DNA of 64,000 bases from positions 1,736,001-1,800,000 of the forward strand of contig NZ_CP142884.1 of the NCBI RefSeq assembly GCF_040760075.1, given 5' to 3'. Each line of letters starts with the position of its first letter. Position 1 is the stretch's first letter. The notes beneath the pieces were generated by a model that had not been told where the DNA came from, did no database searches, and worked only from the letters and a program-made list of their open reading frames with translations. The translations under genes and the position numbers were made by a program. Source of the stretch: Sphingobacterium sp. R2. Its GTDB lineage: Bacteria > Bacteroidota > Bacteroidia > Sphingobacteriales > Sphingobacteriaceae. Below, in pieces: positions 1 through 8,706 of the stretch.

Positions 1-1355
1 AAGACGTCTTTGTCGATATAATTCAGATTTTTGCCCTGTTTATATCTTAAATTTGTATTTGTATTTCGATCCCCCACAATTTTACTTGGCTTTTTCACAC
101 GGATTGTCCCATGGTCAGTGGTGATAATCACCCGAACCTTTTTTTGGGAGAGCCATTTGATCGCCTCTAATAAGGGGGAATGCTCGAACCAAGACAACGT
201 GAGTGAACGGTATGCTGCCTCGTCGTTTGCTAATTCGCGAATCATAGAGCTATCTGTACGTGCATGAGATAGCATATCCACAAAATTATACACCAATGCA
301 TTAAGCTGATTGTGCATTAAATTTCCGAGATTGTCTACAACGTCTTTTCCTTGTTCCAATGTCAGAATTTTTGTGTAAGAGTGTTTTATTGGCTTTCGAT
401 AAAGGCGCTTAATCTGATCCTCCAAAAATTTATCCTCGTATAGATTTTTACCGCCTTCGTCTTCGTCGTTTTGCCACAATTTCGGAAAACGTTTTTCCAT
501 TTCTAACGGGGTTAGTCCACTAAAAATAGCATTTCTAGCATATTGTGTTGCTGTTGGTAAAATACTGAAATAGTTTATTTCCTCCTCCAGTCTAAAATAG
601 TCGGTGATGACTTCATTGATAATTTTCCATTGGTCAAACCGCAAGTTGTCTATTAAGAAGAAAAATGTAGGTACATCATCTTCCAGCGTAGGGAATACTT
701 TTTTCTTAAACAACTGATGTGAGAGTATAGGGCCGTTTTCGGGACGATTAATCCAATGGATATAGTTATTCTCTATGAATTTTGAGAACTGCATGTTTGC
801 TTCAGATTTTTGCATGGTCAGAATTTCATGCATATTATTATCTTCAAGTTTCTCTAGAGACAACTCCCAGTACACAAGCTTTTTGTATACTTCCGACCAT
901 TGGTCGTAATCTAGGTTTTCGTTGAGAGTCATCCCCAAATTACGGAAGTCCTGCTGGTAGGCCATAGATGTTTTTTCATTGACGAGGCGCTTGTTTTCAG
1001 TCAATTTCTTTATGGTCATCAAGATCTGTTTGGGATTGACCGGCTTGATCAGGTAATCATCAATTTTAGAACCTATCGCATCTTCCATGACATGTTCTTC
1101 TTCATTTTTAGTGACCAGCACAATAGGTACAGAAGGATTGATAGACTTTAGTATACCGAGTGTTTCAAGTCCGGTCAGACCGGGCATATTCTCGTCTAAA
1201 AAAACGAGATGAAAAAAACCATTTTTAAAGGCTTCAACTGCATCATTTCCATTATTGACGGTGTCAACTTTATATCCTTTGCTTTCTAAAAATAGGATAT
1301 GTGGTTTTAGAAAGTCAATTTCATCATCAGCCCAGAGAATATGTGTTTTTTGCAT
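1..1355 (-). CDS. porX: PorX-type response regulator with PglZ domain (3' end outside window)
   Basis: This frame stays open from the ATG at 1355 to the window edge, so the C-terminus is missing. The first ~120 residues are a CheY-like receiver: acidic pair in WADDEID, phospho-acceptor Asp54 (VFLDENMPG), Thr82 and Lys104 (LIKPVN). After a helical linker comes an alkaline-phosphatase-fold PglZ domain, with FFFLIDNLRFDQW and the metal-site motif TTDHGT near the truncated end. Receiver plus PglZ is the architecture of PorX, which with PorY and a sigma factor controls the type IX secretion system in Bacteroidota; that role is family knowledge. Divergent from the HD-domain gene, 267 nt away. I found no TAnnTTTG element upstream on this strand. 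Confidence 0.9.
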   Translation of the reverse strand, partial: MQKTHILWADDEIDFLKPHILFLESKGYKVDTVNNGNDAVEAFKNGFFHLVFLDENMPGLTGLETLGILKSINPSVPIVLVTKNEEEHVMEDAIGSKIDDYLIKPVNPKQILMTIKKLTENKRLVNEKTSMAYQQDFRNLGMTLNENLDYDQWSEVYKKLVYWELSLEKLEDNNMHEILTMQKSEANMQFSKFIENNYIHWINRPENGPILSHQLFKKKVFPTLEDDVPTFFFLIDNLRFDQWKIINEVITDYFRLEEEINYFSILPTATQYARNAIFSGLTPLEMEKRFPKLWQNDEDEGGKNLYEDKFLEDQIKRLYRKPIKHSYTKILTLEQGKDVVDNLGNLMHNQLNALVYNFVDMLSHARTDSSMIRELANDEAAYRSLTLSWFEHSPLLEAIKWLSQKKVRVIITTDHGTIRVKKPSKIVGDRNTNTNLRYKQGKNLNYIDKDV

Positions 1356-1519
1356 CTGCTATATATGTGTTTAATTACTAGAGGAGGACCGTGTTTCTAT
1401 GAATAGAATAGTGTAAAAGAACAACTCTTACCTATTTAACGGATTTTTGATCTCATGCTAACTTAAGCAAATATCGTGCTTTAGATTTTATTTTTAACAT
1501 TTCTTAACGATGAACTAAC

Positions 1520-1527
1520 TATCTTTG
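1520..1527 (+). promoter_or_regulatory. Candidate -7 element (TATCTTTG) for the HD-domain gene
   Basis: Perfect match to the Bacteroidota -7 consensus TAnnTTTG, 95 nt before the proposed start at 1623. No clear -33 TTG is seen. A weaker 7/8 match (TTAATTTG, 1607-1614) lies closer to the start. Confidence 0.4.
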
Positions 1528-1622
1528 TTTTAAGTTTATACTGATGTTAACCCAGCGTTCAGGATTTAAGAGCCAGGTTTCATAATTTATAGTGTTGATG
1601 ATTGCCTTAATTTGTCGCCACC

Positions 1623-2873
1623 TTGAACAAAAATAAAATTATAAATGATCCGGTATACGGGTTTGTTTCGATCCCCACAGGATTGGTCTTTGATTTGGTA
1701 CAGCATCCTTATTTTCAGCGACTTCGCTATATCAAGCAGGTGAGTATGACACATCTCGTCTATCCAGGTGCTTTACACACTCGTTTTCAGCACGCCATTG
1801 GATCCATGCATTTGATGGCAATGGCTTTGGAAACATTAAGAAGCAAGGGTGTATTCATTTCGGACGTGGAAGAGGAAGCCGCTCTTTCAGCTATTTTACT
1901 CCATGATATTGGGCATGGCCCCTTCTCCCACTCGTTAGAACATAGCTTAATTGAAGGCGTTTCGCATGAGTTGCTGTCTTCGTTGTTAATGGATCGAATC
2001 AATAAGGATTTAGACGGAAGGTTGAGCCTTGCAATTACCATTTTTAATGACAAATACGAGCGCAAATTTCTTCACCAATTGGTGTCGAGCCAGTTGGATG
2101 TTGATCGAATGGACTACCTCAATAGGGATAGCTTTTTTACGGGAGTATCTGAGGGAGTGATTTCATTTGACCGTATCATAAAAATGCTCAACGTGGTAGC
2201 GGATGAAATTGTTGTGGATTATAAAGGGCTATATTCAGTGGAGAAATTTCTTATAGCACGGCGACTGATGTATTGGCAAGTATATCTGCACAAAACCGTT
2301 ATTGGTGCCGAACAGTTGCTGATTAAAATTCTGCAGCGGGCAAAATATTTGACGGCTGCTGGCCATCAACTCTTTTCTACTCCAGCTTTTCATTGGTTTT
2401 TAAGCCAACAAATCAATAAAAGTAATTTTTTGGACAACCCGTTGCATTTAGACTGGTTTACTCGTTTGGATGATACAGACATTATGTCTGCCATAAAAAC
2501 ATGGGAGTGTCATGAGGACCATATTCTAAGTACAATGTGTCAACGGGTAATGAAGCGTGATCTATATCGCTCTGTATTGAGCAACAAACCTTTTTCGCGC
2601 GAATATATTGATTTGGTGAAAGCAAAAGTACAAGCCGAAATCGGCGTGGCGATGGAGGATATGCATTATTATGTATTTACTCAGGAAATTCAGAATCGCG
2701 CGTATAATTCATCCCAGGATCAAATAAAAATTTTGTTAAAATCGGGCGAACTTGTCGATATAACGGAGGCTTCTGATCTGGGGAATTTAGAAGCGCTGTC
2801 GAAAAATGTCGCAAAATATGCTTTGTGTTATCCAAAAGAGGTGGGATATGTTGCAATTCCTTCTGTCAAGTAG
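1623..2873 (+). CDS. HD-domain phosphohydrolase (dNTPase-like)
   Basis: A 416-residue protein of the HD superfamily of metal-dependent phosphohydrolases. Metal ligands are visible as His57 (TRFQHAIG), the HD pair at 94-95 in LLHDIGHGPFSHS, and a later Asp in LDVDRMDYLNRDS. Members of this family resemble dGTPases or SAMHD1-like proteins, but the substrate cannot be read from sequence. The start is TTG at 1623; it gives MNKNKIINDPVYG, and the NDPVYG segment is what I expect at the N-terminus of this family. No ATG precedes it in frame. The gene lies 33 nt before lpxD and may be cotranscribed, although lpxD has its own -7 element. Confidence 0.85.
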   Translation: MNKNKIINDPVYGFVSIPTGLVFDLVQHPYFQRLRYIKQVSMTHLVYPGALHTRFQHAIGSMHLMAMALETLRSKGVFISDVEEEAALSAILLHDIGHGPFSHSLEHSLIEGVSHELLSSLLMDRINKDLDGRLSLAITIFNDKYERKFLHQLVSSQLDVDRMDYLNRDSFFTGVSEGVISFDRIIKMLNVVADEIVVDYKGLYSVEKFLIARRLMYWQVYLHKTVIGAEQLLIKILQRAKYLTAAGHQLFSTPAFHWFLSQQINKSNFLDNPLHLDWFTRLDDTDIMSAIKTWECHEDHILSTMCQRVMKRDLYRSVLSNKPFSREYIDLVKAKVQAEIGVAMEDMHYYVFTQEIQNRAYNSSQDQIKILLKSGELVDITEASDLGNLEALSKNVAKYALCYPKEVGYVAIPSVK

Positions 2874-2894
2874 TTATTTTTTAATAAAAAAACA

Positions 2895-2902
2895 TAGATT
2901 TG
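2895..2902 (+). promoter_or_regulatory. -7 element (TAGATTTG) directly before lpxD
   Basis: Perfect TAnnTTTG match, with only four bases (TACC) between its last G and the lpxD ATG at 2907. If used, the lpxD mRNA would be leaderless or nearly so. Confidence 0.55.
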
Positions 2903-2906
2903 TACC

Positions 2907-3947
2907 ATGCAATTTACTGCGCAACAAATAGCGACATTATTAGAAGGACGGATTGAAGGAAATCCAGAGGTTGCGGTAGGTAACCTTGCCAAAATTGAGG
3001 AGGGTAAAAAAGGTGATCTTTCTTTTTTGTCAAATCCCAAATACGAGCATTTTATATATACTACTGATGCCTCGATTGTTATTATTAATGAAGATTTGCA
3101 ATTGACACATTCGACTAAGCCTGCATTAACGATTATACGGGTTAAGAACGCCTATGCTGCTTTTTCTACTGTCCTAAATATGTATAATGAGTTTCGCCTT
3201 GACAAAAGTGGGCGAGAGGAACCTCATTTTATACATGACGAGGCTGAAATCGGCCAAGGGGGCTATATCGGTGCATTTGTATATATAGGCAGAGGAGCAT
3301 CGATCGGTGATCATGTGAAAATTTACCCACAGGTTTATATTGGAGATAAAGTTACTATTGGAGATAATACAACGCTCTATCCAGGAGTGAAGATTTATCA
3401 TGATTGTAAGATCGGTAAAAATGTGGTAGTACATTCAGGTGTTGTCATCGGATCAGATGGATTTGGATTTGCACCACAAGAAGACGGGACATATAAAAAA
3501 GTTCCTCAGATTGGCTATGTTCAGATAGAGGATAATGTTGAGATTGGTGCCAATACCGTAATTGACAGAGCAACCATGGGAGCTACCATTGTTCGTCATG
3601 GCGTGAAGTTGGATAATTTGATTCAGATTGCCCATAATGTTGATATTGGAAAGAATACTGTTATTGCGGCGCAGACGGGTATTTCCGGTAGTTCAAAAAT
3701 TGGAGAGCATGTGGTATTGGGCGGTCAGGTTGGTGTAGTTGGGCATATCGTTATTGCTAAGGGGTCCCAAATTCAGGCCCAGTCCGGAGTGAATAGATCG
3801 ATCAAAGAAGAGGGCAAGAAGTGGGGCGGTACGCCATTGATGCCTTATCAGCCACAATTGCGGTCAAATGTAATCTTTGCTCGCCTTCCTGAATTGGAAA
3901 AGCGGATCCAGGAGTTAGAAAAATTAGTAGAAAAAAAATTAAAATAA
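2907..3947 (+). CDS. lpxD: UDP-3-O-acylglucosamine N-acyltransferase LpxD
   Basis: Third step of lipid A biosynthesis: transfers a 3-hydroxyacyl chain from ACP to the 2-amino group of UDP-3-O-acylglucosamine. The 346-residue length fits LpxD. The N-terminal ~100 residues form the uridine-binding domain (FLSNPKYEHFIYTTDAS, then a KPALTIIRVKNAY segment). The middle is a long left-handed beta-helix of hexapeptide repeats (IGDHVKIYPQVYIGDKVTIG style). The segment IQIAHNVDIG carries the expected catalytic His. The C-terminal helix (LPELEKRIQELEKLVEKK) is the usual trimer-stabilising end. First gene of the lpxD / lpxC-fabZ / lpxA set, whose products act consecutively in the cytoplasm. Confidence 0.97.
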   Translation: MQFTAQQIATLLEGRIEGNPEVAVGNLAKIEEGKKGDLSFLSNPKYEHFIYTTDASIVIINEDLQLTHSTKPALTIIRVKNAYAAFSTVLNMYNEFRLDKSGREEPHFIHDEAEIGQGGYIGAFVYIGRGASIGDHVKIYPQVYIGDKVTIGDNTTLYPGVKIYHDCKIGKNVVVHSGVVIGSDGFGFAPQEDGTYKKVPQIGYVQIEDNVEIGANTVIDRATMGATIVRHGVKLDNLIQIAHNVDIGKNTVIAAQTGISGSSKIGEHVVLGGQVGVVGHIVIAKGSQIQAQSGVNRSIKEEGKKWGGTPLMPYQPQLRSNVIFARLPELEKRIQELEKLVEKKLK

Positions 3948-4008
3948 TTATTTTTCATTGAAAATAAGCTGTTCTTTAATTGTGATGAAACAGTAGTTTA
4001 TCGTATAA

Positions 4009-4029
4009 CTATATCATTGACCGATATAG
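4009..4029. repeat. 7-bp inverted repeat between lpxD and lpxC-fabZ
   Basis: CTATATC (4009-4015) and GATATAG (4023-4029) are perfect inverted arms separated by 7 nt, in the 127-nt gap before lpxC-fabZ. It could be an operator or a weak hairpin. No T-run follows, so it is not a standard terminator. Confidence 0.35.
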
Positions 4030-4074
4030 CATAATCAACAAATGTTTTGTCAAAAGAAGTTTTGATTTAAAAAT

Positions 4075-5487
4075 ATGTTATTAGAAATGAATGTAAAACA
4101 GCGAACCATCAAAAACGAGGTTGAGATTTCGGGGGTAGGTCTTCATACAGGGAAAATTGTGTCGATGACCATCAAACCAGCTCCGGAAAATCACTGGTTT
4201 AAGTTCAGGCGTGTAGACTTGGAGGGGCAGCCAGAAATTTTGGTTGATGCAGATAACGTGACGGACACTTCGAGGGGGACGACAATTACTCAGAACGGTG
4301 CAAGTGTAAGTACAATTGAACATTTGATGGCGTCGTTAATTGGTTTACAAATTGATAACGTCCTGATTGATATCGATGGTCCCGAGATACCTATCTTAGA
4401 TGGAAGTTCAGCTATTTTTGTAAAGCTGCTTGAAGAGGCAGGCTTTGAGGAGCAGGATGCTGACAGAGATTATTATGAGATTTCCAATAATATCCATTAT
4501 GCTGAGCCTGATCGAAAAGTCGAGATATTGGGTATGCCGATGGATGGCTATAGGATGACCTGCATGATCGATTTTAACTCGCCGGTGTTGGGAAGCCAGC
4601 ATGCTGCGATTACGTCAATTGACGATTTTAAATCCGAAATTTCATCTTCACGTACCTTTTGCTTTTTGCATGAGTTAGAGATGTTGGTGGATCATGGGCT
4701 TATTAAAGGTGGTGACCTAAGTAATGCCATTGTTATTGTGGATAAGGAGACTTCGCCTGAAGAATTACAGAAATTAGCTCATCTTTTTCATAAGGAAACC
4801 GTTGCAGTTGCCAAAGAAGGAATATTAAACAATAATCAATTGCGCTACCAAAATGAACCTGCCCGACATAAATTGTTGGATATGGTTGGAGATTTGGCAC
4901 TCGTTGGGCGACCGCTGAAGGGCCATATTATGGCTGCTCGGCCGGGGCATGCCGCCAATGTTGCCTTTGCGAAAAAAATAAAGGAGCAGATTAAGAAAGA
5001 TAAAACACGTAAAAAAATTAAAGTTTACGATCCTAATATGCCAGCATTATACGATACGGTAGAAATTATGAAGATTTTGCCGCATCGTCAGCCTATGCTT
5101 ATGGTGGATAAGATTCTTGAATTGACCGAAACACATGTTGTAGGCTTGAAGAATGTTACCATGAACGAAGATTTATTTATGGGACATTTTCCCGGGGCGC
5201 CATTATTTCCAGGTGTATTGCAAGTAGAGGCTATGGCGCAAACAGGTGGGATTTTGGTTCTTAAAACAGTTCCTGATCCGGAAAATTGGCTAACTTTATT
5301 TCTGAAAATTGAAAATGCCCGTTTTAAAGCGCAGGTAACTCCAGGAGATTCTGTTATTTTTAGATGCGATTTGATGGAGCCGATTCGAAGAGGTATCGCA
5401 AAAATGAAAGGTGTGGCCATGGTAGGGGAGAAGATCGTATGTGAAGCCGAGCTTATGGCTCAGATCGTAAGAGTAAATAACAACTAA
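4075..5487 (+). CDS. lpxC-fabZ: Bifunctional LpxC deacetylase / FabZ dehydratase
   Basis: A 470-residue fusion. Residues ~1-310 are LpxC, the zinc UDP-3-O-acyl-GlcNAc deacetylase that commits flux to lipid A: EISGVGLHTGK, the zinc His in STIEHLMASLIG, and the second zinc/catalytic region HKLLDMVGDLALVG. Residues ~325-470 are FabZ, the 3-hydroxyacyl-ACP dehydratase of fatty acid synthesis: LPHRQPMLMVDKI with the catalytic His nearby and GHFPGAPLFPGVLQVEAMAQ with the catalytic acid. This fusion is characteristic of Bacteroidota and links two enzymes that compete for hydroxyacyl-ACP. ATG 4075 is used; a second ATG at 4087 (MNVKQRTIKNE) is equally possible and matches family N-termini better. The stop is 10 nt before lpxA. 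Confidence 0.97.
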   Translation: MLLEMNVKQRTIKNEVEISGVGLHTGKIVSMTIKPAPENHWFKFRRVDLEGQPEILVDADNVTDTSRGTTITQNGASVSTIEHLMASLIGLQIDNVLIDIDGPEIPILDGSSAIFVKLLEEAGFEEQDADRDYYEISNNIHYAEPDRKVEILGMPMDGYRMTCMIDFNSPVLGSQHAAITSIDDFKSEISSSRTFCFLHELEMLVDHGLIKGGDLSNAIVIVDKETSPEELQKLAHLFHKETVAVAKEGILNNNQLRYQNEPARHKLLDMVGDLALVGRPLKGHIMAARPGHAANVAFAKKIKEQIKKDKTRKKIKVYDPNMPALYDTVEIMKILPHRQPMLMVDKILELTETHVVGLKNVTMNEDLFMGHFPGAPLFPGVLQVEAMAQTGGILVLKTVPDPENWLTLFLKIENARFKAQVTPGDSVIFRCDLMEPIRRGIAKMKGVAMVGEKIVCEAELMAQIVRVNNN

Positions 5488-5497
5488 AGTAGTATAG

Positions 5498-6286
5498 ATG
5501 ATACAGCCATTAGCTTATATTCATCCTGAAGCAAAAATTGCTAAAAATGTGGTCATCGAACCATTTGTAACCATTTATAAAGACGTCATCATTGGTGAAG
5601 GCACTTGGATAGGCTCAAATGTGACGATTATGGATGGAGCACGAATAGGAAAAAATTGTAAAATATATCCCGGTGCAGTAATTTCTGGAGAGCCGCAAGA
5701 TTTAAAATTTGATGGTGAGATTACGACAGTGGAAATTGGTGATAATACGACCATACGGGAGTGCGTAACGATCAATAGAGGCACCAAAGATAGATATAAA
5801 ACAGTCATTGGAAAAAATTGTTTAATTCAAGCATACAGTCATGTTGCGCATGATTGTGAAGTAGGAGATAATTGTGTTTTCTCAAATAATAGTACGCTTG
5901 CAGGACATATTACCGTGGGTGACTATGTCGTACTGGCTGGAATGGTAGCTGTTCATCAATTTGTCAAAATTGGTTCGCATGCATTTGTCACCGGTGGTTC
6001 ATTGGTACGTAAGGATATTCCCCCCTTTGTTAAAGCAGCGCGCGAACCTATTTCTTATGCAGGGATTAATTCAGTTGGATTAAGAAGAAGAGGATTTTCG
6101 GAAGATCAGATCGCCGAAATTCAGAACCTTTATCGAATTCTTTTTGTCCAAAATAGAAATTTAGCCAAGGCTATAGAAATTATAGAGGCTGAATATCAGG
6201 CAACAGAAATTCGGGATGAAATTTTGGATTTTATTCGGAATTCCGGCCGAGGTATTATGAAAGGATTCAATAATAGAGCGATGTAA
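5498..6286 (+). CDS. lpxA: Acyl-ACP--UDP-N-acetylglucosamine O-acyltransferase LpxA
   Basis: First step of lipid A synthesis: O-acylation of UDP-GlcNAc with 3-hydroxyacyl-ACP. The 262-residue length is typical. Residues 1-~190 are hexapeptide repeats of a left-handed beta-helix; SHVAHDCEVGDNCVFSN contains the catalytic His, and GMVAVHQFVKIGSHAFVTGGS is a conserved LpxA segment. The C-terminal helical bundle begins at NSVGLRRRGFSEDQIAEIQ, a near-diagnostic LpxA signature. It starts 10 nt after lpxC-fabZ, so the two are almost certainly cotranscribed. Confidence 0.97.
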   Translation: MIQPLAYIHPEAKIAKNVVIEPFVTIYKDVIIGEGTWIGSNVTIMDGARIGKNCKIYPGAVISGEPQDLKFDGEITTVEIGDNTTIRECVTINRGTKDRYKTVIGKNCLIQAYSHVAHDCEVGDNCVFSNNSTLAGHITVGDYVVLAGMVAVHQFVKIGSHAFVTGGSLVRKDIPPFVKAAREPISYAGINSVGLRRRGFSEDQIAEIQNLYRILFVQNRNLAKAIEIIEAEYQATEIRDEILDFIRNSGRGIMKGFNNRAM

Positions 6287-6303
6287 TCGCGTTATCGATT
6301 CTT

Positions 6304-6933
6304 GTGAATTTGAAAATTACATTAAAGGATATTGGTAGGAGGTATAACAATGAATGGATTTTTAGGCATATAAACTATACCTTTGAGTCCGGAAAGAGTT
6401 ATGCCATCCTTGGTCATAATGGTTCGGGAAAATCTACTTTTCTGAAAGTGCTTTCAAGTAGTTTGACACCTTCTGAAGGTGAATTGTTCTATCACTATGG
6501 AGACGAATTTTTAGATGTGGATCAAGTATATCAGCAACTTTCCCTTGCAGCTCCATACGTTGAATTGATAGAGGAATTTACTTTAATGGAGCTGATTGAT
6601 TTCCATTTTAAATTTAAAAGCTATCTTCCTTCTTTTGATAAAGAAGCTGTTATCAGCTTATTGGGATTAGAGCATGCGCTCGATAGAGAGATACGTTTTT
6701 TTTCATCAGGTATGCGACAACGGGTAAAACTGGCGCTAGCGTGTTGTTCCGCATCTTCGTTGGTCATGTTGGACGAACCTACAAGTAATTTGGATAGTTC
6801 CGGCGAAGAGTGGTACTTAACTTTAATCGAACGAACAAAATTAAAATCAAGAATTCTTGTCGTCTGTTCAAATCAGAAAAAAGAATATGCGTTTTGTGAT
6901 GAACATATTTCAATTCTGGACTTTAAAACCTAA
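6304..6933 (+). CDS. ABC transporter ATP-binding protein
   Basis: A single ABC ATPase domain of 209 residues with Walker A (LGHNGSGKST), a signature-like FFSSGMRQRVKLALA, Walker B (SLVMLDEPTSNLDSS) and an H-loop position changed to SNQ in VVCSNQKKE. The usual switch His is therefore not evident. It starts with GTG at 6304, 17 nt after lpxA, so it is probably the last gene of the lpx operon. No permease is adjacent in this window and the substrate is unknown. The lipid A context suggests an envelope role, but that is inference. Confidence 0.85.
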   Translation: MNLKITLKDIGRRYNNEWIFRHINYTFESGKSYAILGHNGSGKSTFLKVLSSSLTPSEGELFYHYGDEFLDVDQVYQQLSLAAPYVELIEEFTLMELIDFHFKFKSYLPSFDKEAVISLLGLEHALDREIRFFSSGMRQRVKLALACCSASSLVMLDEPTSNLDSSGEEWYLTLIERTKLKSRILVVCSNQKKEYAFCDEHISILDFKT

Positions 6934-7110
6934 GTATTACTGGTTCCCTTCATCTTTCTTTCACCTCGATCGCTGTGTCCATAATCCCTAATAAATTACG
7001 TTTTTAGTGTATTTACCTTCCGAATGCTAAGGATAATTTTTCTTCCTATTGAAAACAGTATTTTACATAAAAAGTAGTAAAGGAAATTTTTATAACACAA
7101 TTAGTTTTTG

Positions 7111-7118
7111 TATTTTTG
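7111..7118 (+). promoter_or_regulatory. -7 element (TATTTTTG) for efp
   Basis: Perfect TAnnTTTG match 43 nt before the efp ATG, in the 228-nt gap that separates the lpx operon from efp. Confidence 0.55.
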
Positions 7119-7161
7119 ACGACTCAATAATGAGATAACCGTTTAAAGTTCAATTCAAAGA

Positions 7162-7722
7162 ATGGCTAAGGCATCAGAGGTAAAATCAGGAAATATTTTA
7201 AGATTTAACGGAGAATTAGTTTCCGTAGAAGAATATATACACCGTACACCAGGTAATTTGCGCGCGTTTTATCAAGCTAGAATGCGTAATGTTAAGACGG
7301 GTAAGTTAGTTGAGTATCGTTTCAGAGTTGACGAATCTGTGGAAATTGCACGTGTAGAAACAAACGATTATCAATATTTATATGAAGATGGTGAATTCTT
7401 CGTTGTAATGGATAATAGTACCTATGAGCAATTTAATATTCCTAAGTTTTTGTTCGGTGATTCAGCCCGTTTCTTGAAAGAGGGGATGACTGTCATTATT
7501 GCTTTTGAAAGTGATGAGCCTATCATGGCAGAAGCACCGAAAAGTGTTGAACTGGAAATCACATATACGGAACCGGCAGTAAAGGGAGATACGTCTACAA
7601 ACGCCTTAAAAAAGGCAACCGTAGAAACAGGTGTAGAGATTATGGTACCGTTGTTCATTAATCAAGGTGAGAAAGTAAGAGTTGATACGCAAACCGGTAA
7701 CTATATCGAGCGCGTAAAATAA
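7162..7722 (+). CDS. efp: Elongation factor P
   Basis: EF-P relieves ribosome stalling at polyproline stretches by binding between the P and E sites. The 186-residue protein has the three OB-like domains: an N-terminal KOW-like domain (KASEVKSGNILRFNGELVSV), a central domain, and a C-terminal domain ending in the EF-P signature region (TGVEIMVPLFINQGEKVRVDT). The modification loop reads EEYIHRTPGNLRAF, so the tip residue is Arg. That fits the arginine-tipped or unmodified classes and not the lysine type of E. coli, but the modification state cannot be told from here. Monocistronic, with its own promoter and a strong terminator. Confidence 0.97.
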   Translation: MAKASEVKSGNILRFNGELVSVEEYIHRTPGNLRAFYQARMRNVKTGKLVEYRFRVDESVEIARVETNDYQYLYEDGEFFVVMDNSTYEQFNIPKFLFGDSARFLKEGMTVIIAFESDEPIMAEAPKSVELEITYTEPAVKGDTSTNALKKATVETGVEIMVPLFINQGEKVRVDTQTGNYIERVK

Positions 7723-7752
7723 CATAAAGATTTTAGGTTTAGGTTGATTATT

Positions 7753-7788
7753 CGGTCTTGTTAGCGCTCGCTACAAGGCCGTTTTTTT
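7753..7788 (+). terminator. Intrinsic terminator of efp
   Basis: The arms CGGTCTTGT (7753-7761) and ACAAGGCCG (7773-7781) extend inward by AGCG/CGCT with one bulged T. A run of seven T follows at 7782-7788. Confidence 0.85.
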
Positions 7789-7956
7789 ATCTTTATAAAA
7801 TCCAATAAAGTAGAATAGGGGACTTTTTAGTTTTTGGGAAGGTTCGCCTTGATCTTATGGCTTATGTGAATGCAATTGATGATGGGTTGTCTTGTTTATA
7901 ATTGAATGAGCCCGATGGAATGCCATCTTTAAGTTATAGATAGGAGTTGTTTTGTC

Positions 7957-7977
7957 ATGAAAAAATTATTTAGATGA
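7957..7977 (+). other. Six-codon mini-ORF overlapping the cyclo-ligase start
   Basis: ATG AAA AAA TTA TTT AGA TGA: its TGA overlaps the downstream ATG at 7974 as ATGA. This is the geometry of translational coupling. There is no evidence that it is translated, and AT-rich DNA gives such mini-ORFs by chance. Confidence 0.25.
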
Positions 7978-8555
7978 AATCGAAGAATGAGCTTAGGCGT
8001 ACTTACAAAGCGAAGAGATGTCAATTGTCTGTTGCCAGAGAGGCAGTCCTCAATAGTATGCTTTTGAAGCAATTTATGAAAATTGATCTCTCCAAAGTGA
8101 GCCTTTTACACGTTTTTATTCCTATTGAAAAATATCACGAGCCAGATACTTATGCAATCCTAAATTATCTTCAAGAATTTTATCCGCAGATAAAAATCGC
8201 TGTTTCAAGATCTAGCTTTGAAGACTATTCGATGCAGCATTATCTATTTGATACGCAAATGAGATTTGAAAAGAATGCATGGGGAATATCAGAACCAACT
8301 GCAGGTGTTGAAGTTGCTCCGTCGGATATCGATATGGTTCTTGTGCCCTTATTAATCTTTGATCTTTTTGGTTATAGAGTGGGATATGGAAAAGGCTTTT
8401 ATGACCGTTTCTTTTCTCAATGTAAAGTTGATGTTCAGCGTATTGGATTGTCTTTTTTTGAGCCGATTGATGTTATTACGGATCGAAACGAACACGATGT
8501 TCAGTTAACTCAAGCGATAACACCATATCATATCTATCATTTTGTCAATGAATAG
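7974..8555 (+). CDS. 5-formyltetrahydrofolate cyclo-ligase
   Basis: ATP-dependent conversion of 5-formyl-THF to 5,10-methenyl-THF. The 193-residue protein has the N-terminal basic helix (KNELRRTYKAKRCQLS), a central substrate-binding region (LLHVFIPIEKYHEPDT), and the conserved C-terminal motif MVLVPLLIFDLFGYRVGYGKGFYDRF, whose glycine-rich GYGKGFYDR segment binds ATP/phosphate. It is preceded by 251 nt that contain only the efp terminator, and seems monocistronic. No consensus -7 element was found upstream. Confidence 0.93.
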   Translation: MKSKNELRRTYKAKRCQLSVAREAVLNSMLLKQFMKIDLSKVSLLHVFIPIEKYHEPDTYAILNYLQEFYPQIKIAVSRSSFEDYSMQHYLFDTQMRFEKNAWGISEPTAGVEVAPSDIDMVLVPLLIFDLFGYRVGYGKGFYDRFFSQCKVDVQRIGLSFFEPIDVITDRNEHDVQLTQAITPYHIYHFVNE

Positions 8556-8706
8556 TAATTAGTGTAACTAATCAGGCCTTATCCAGCGGATATTAACTAG
8601 TATACGATCTTTTTTCTATAATAGCCTACGGTAGGTAGATTAGCCTCCAATTTTGGTTTGATTAGGCCCCATGGTGATTTAATTAAAATTATTTTTTAAT
8701 TTTAAT

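Noticed and set aside
5088..5420. 110-codon minus-strand frame inside lpxC-fabZ
   Set aside because: Mirror frame of the FabZ domain with no start context or recognisable domain.
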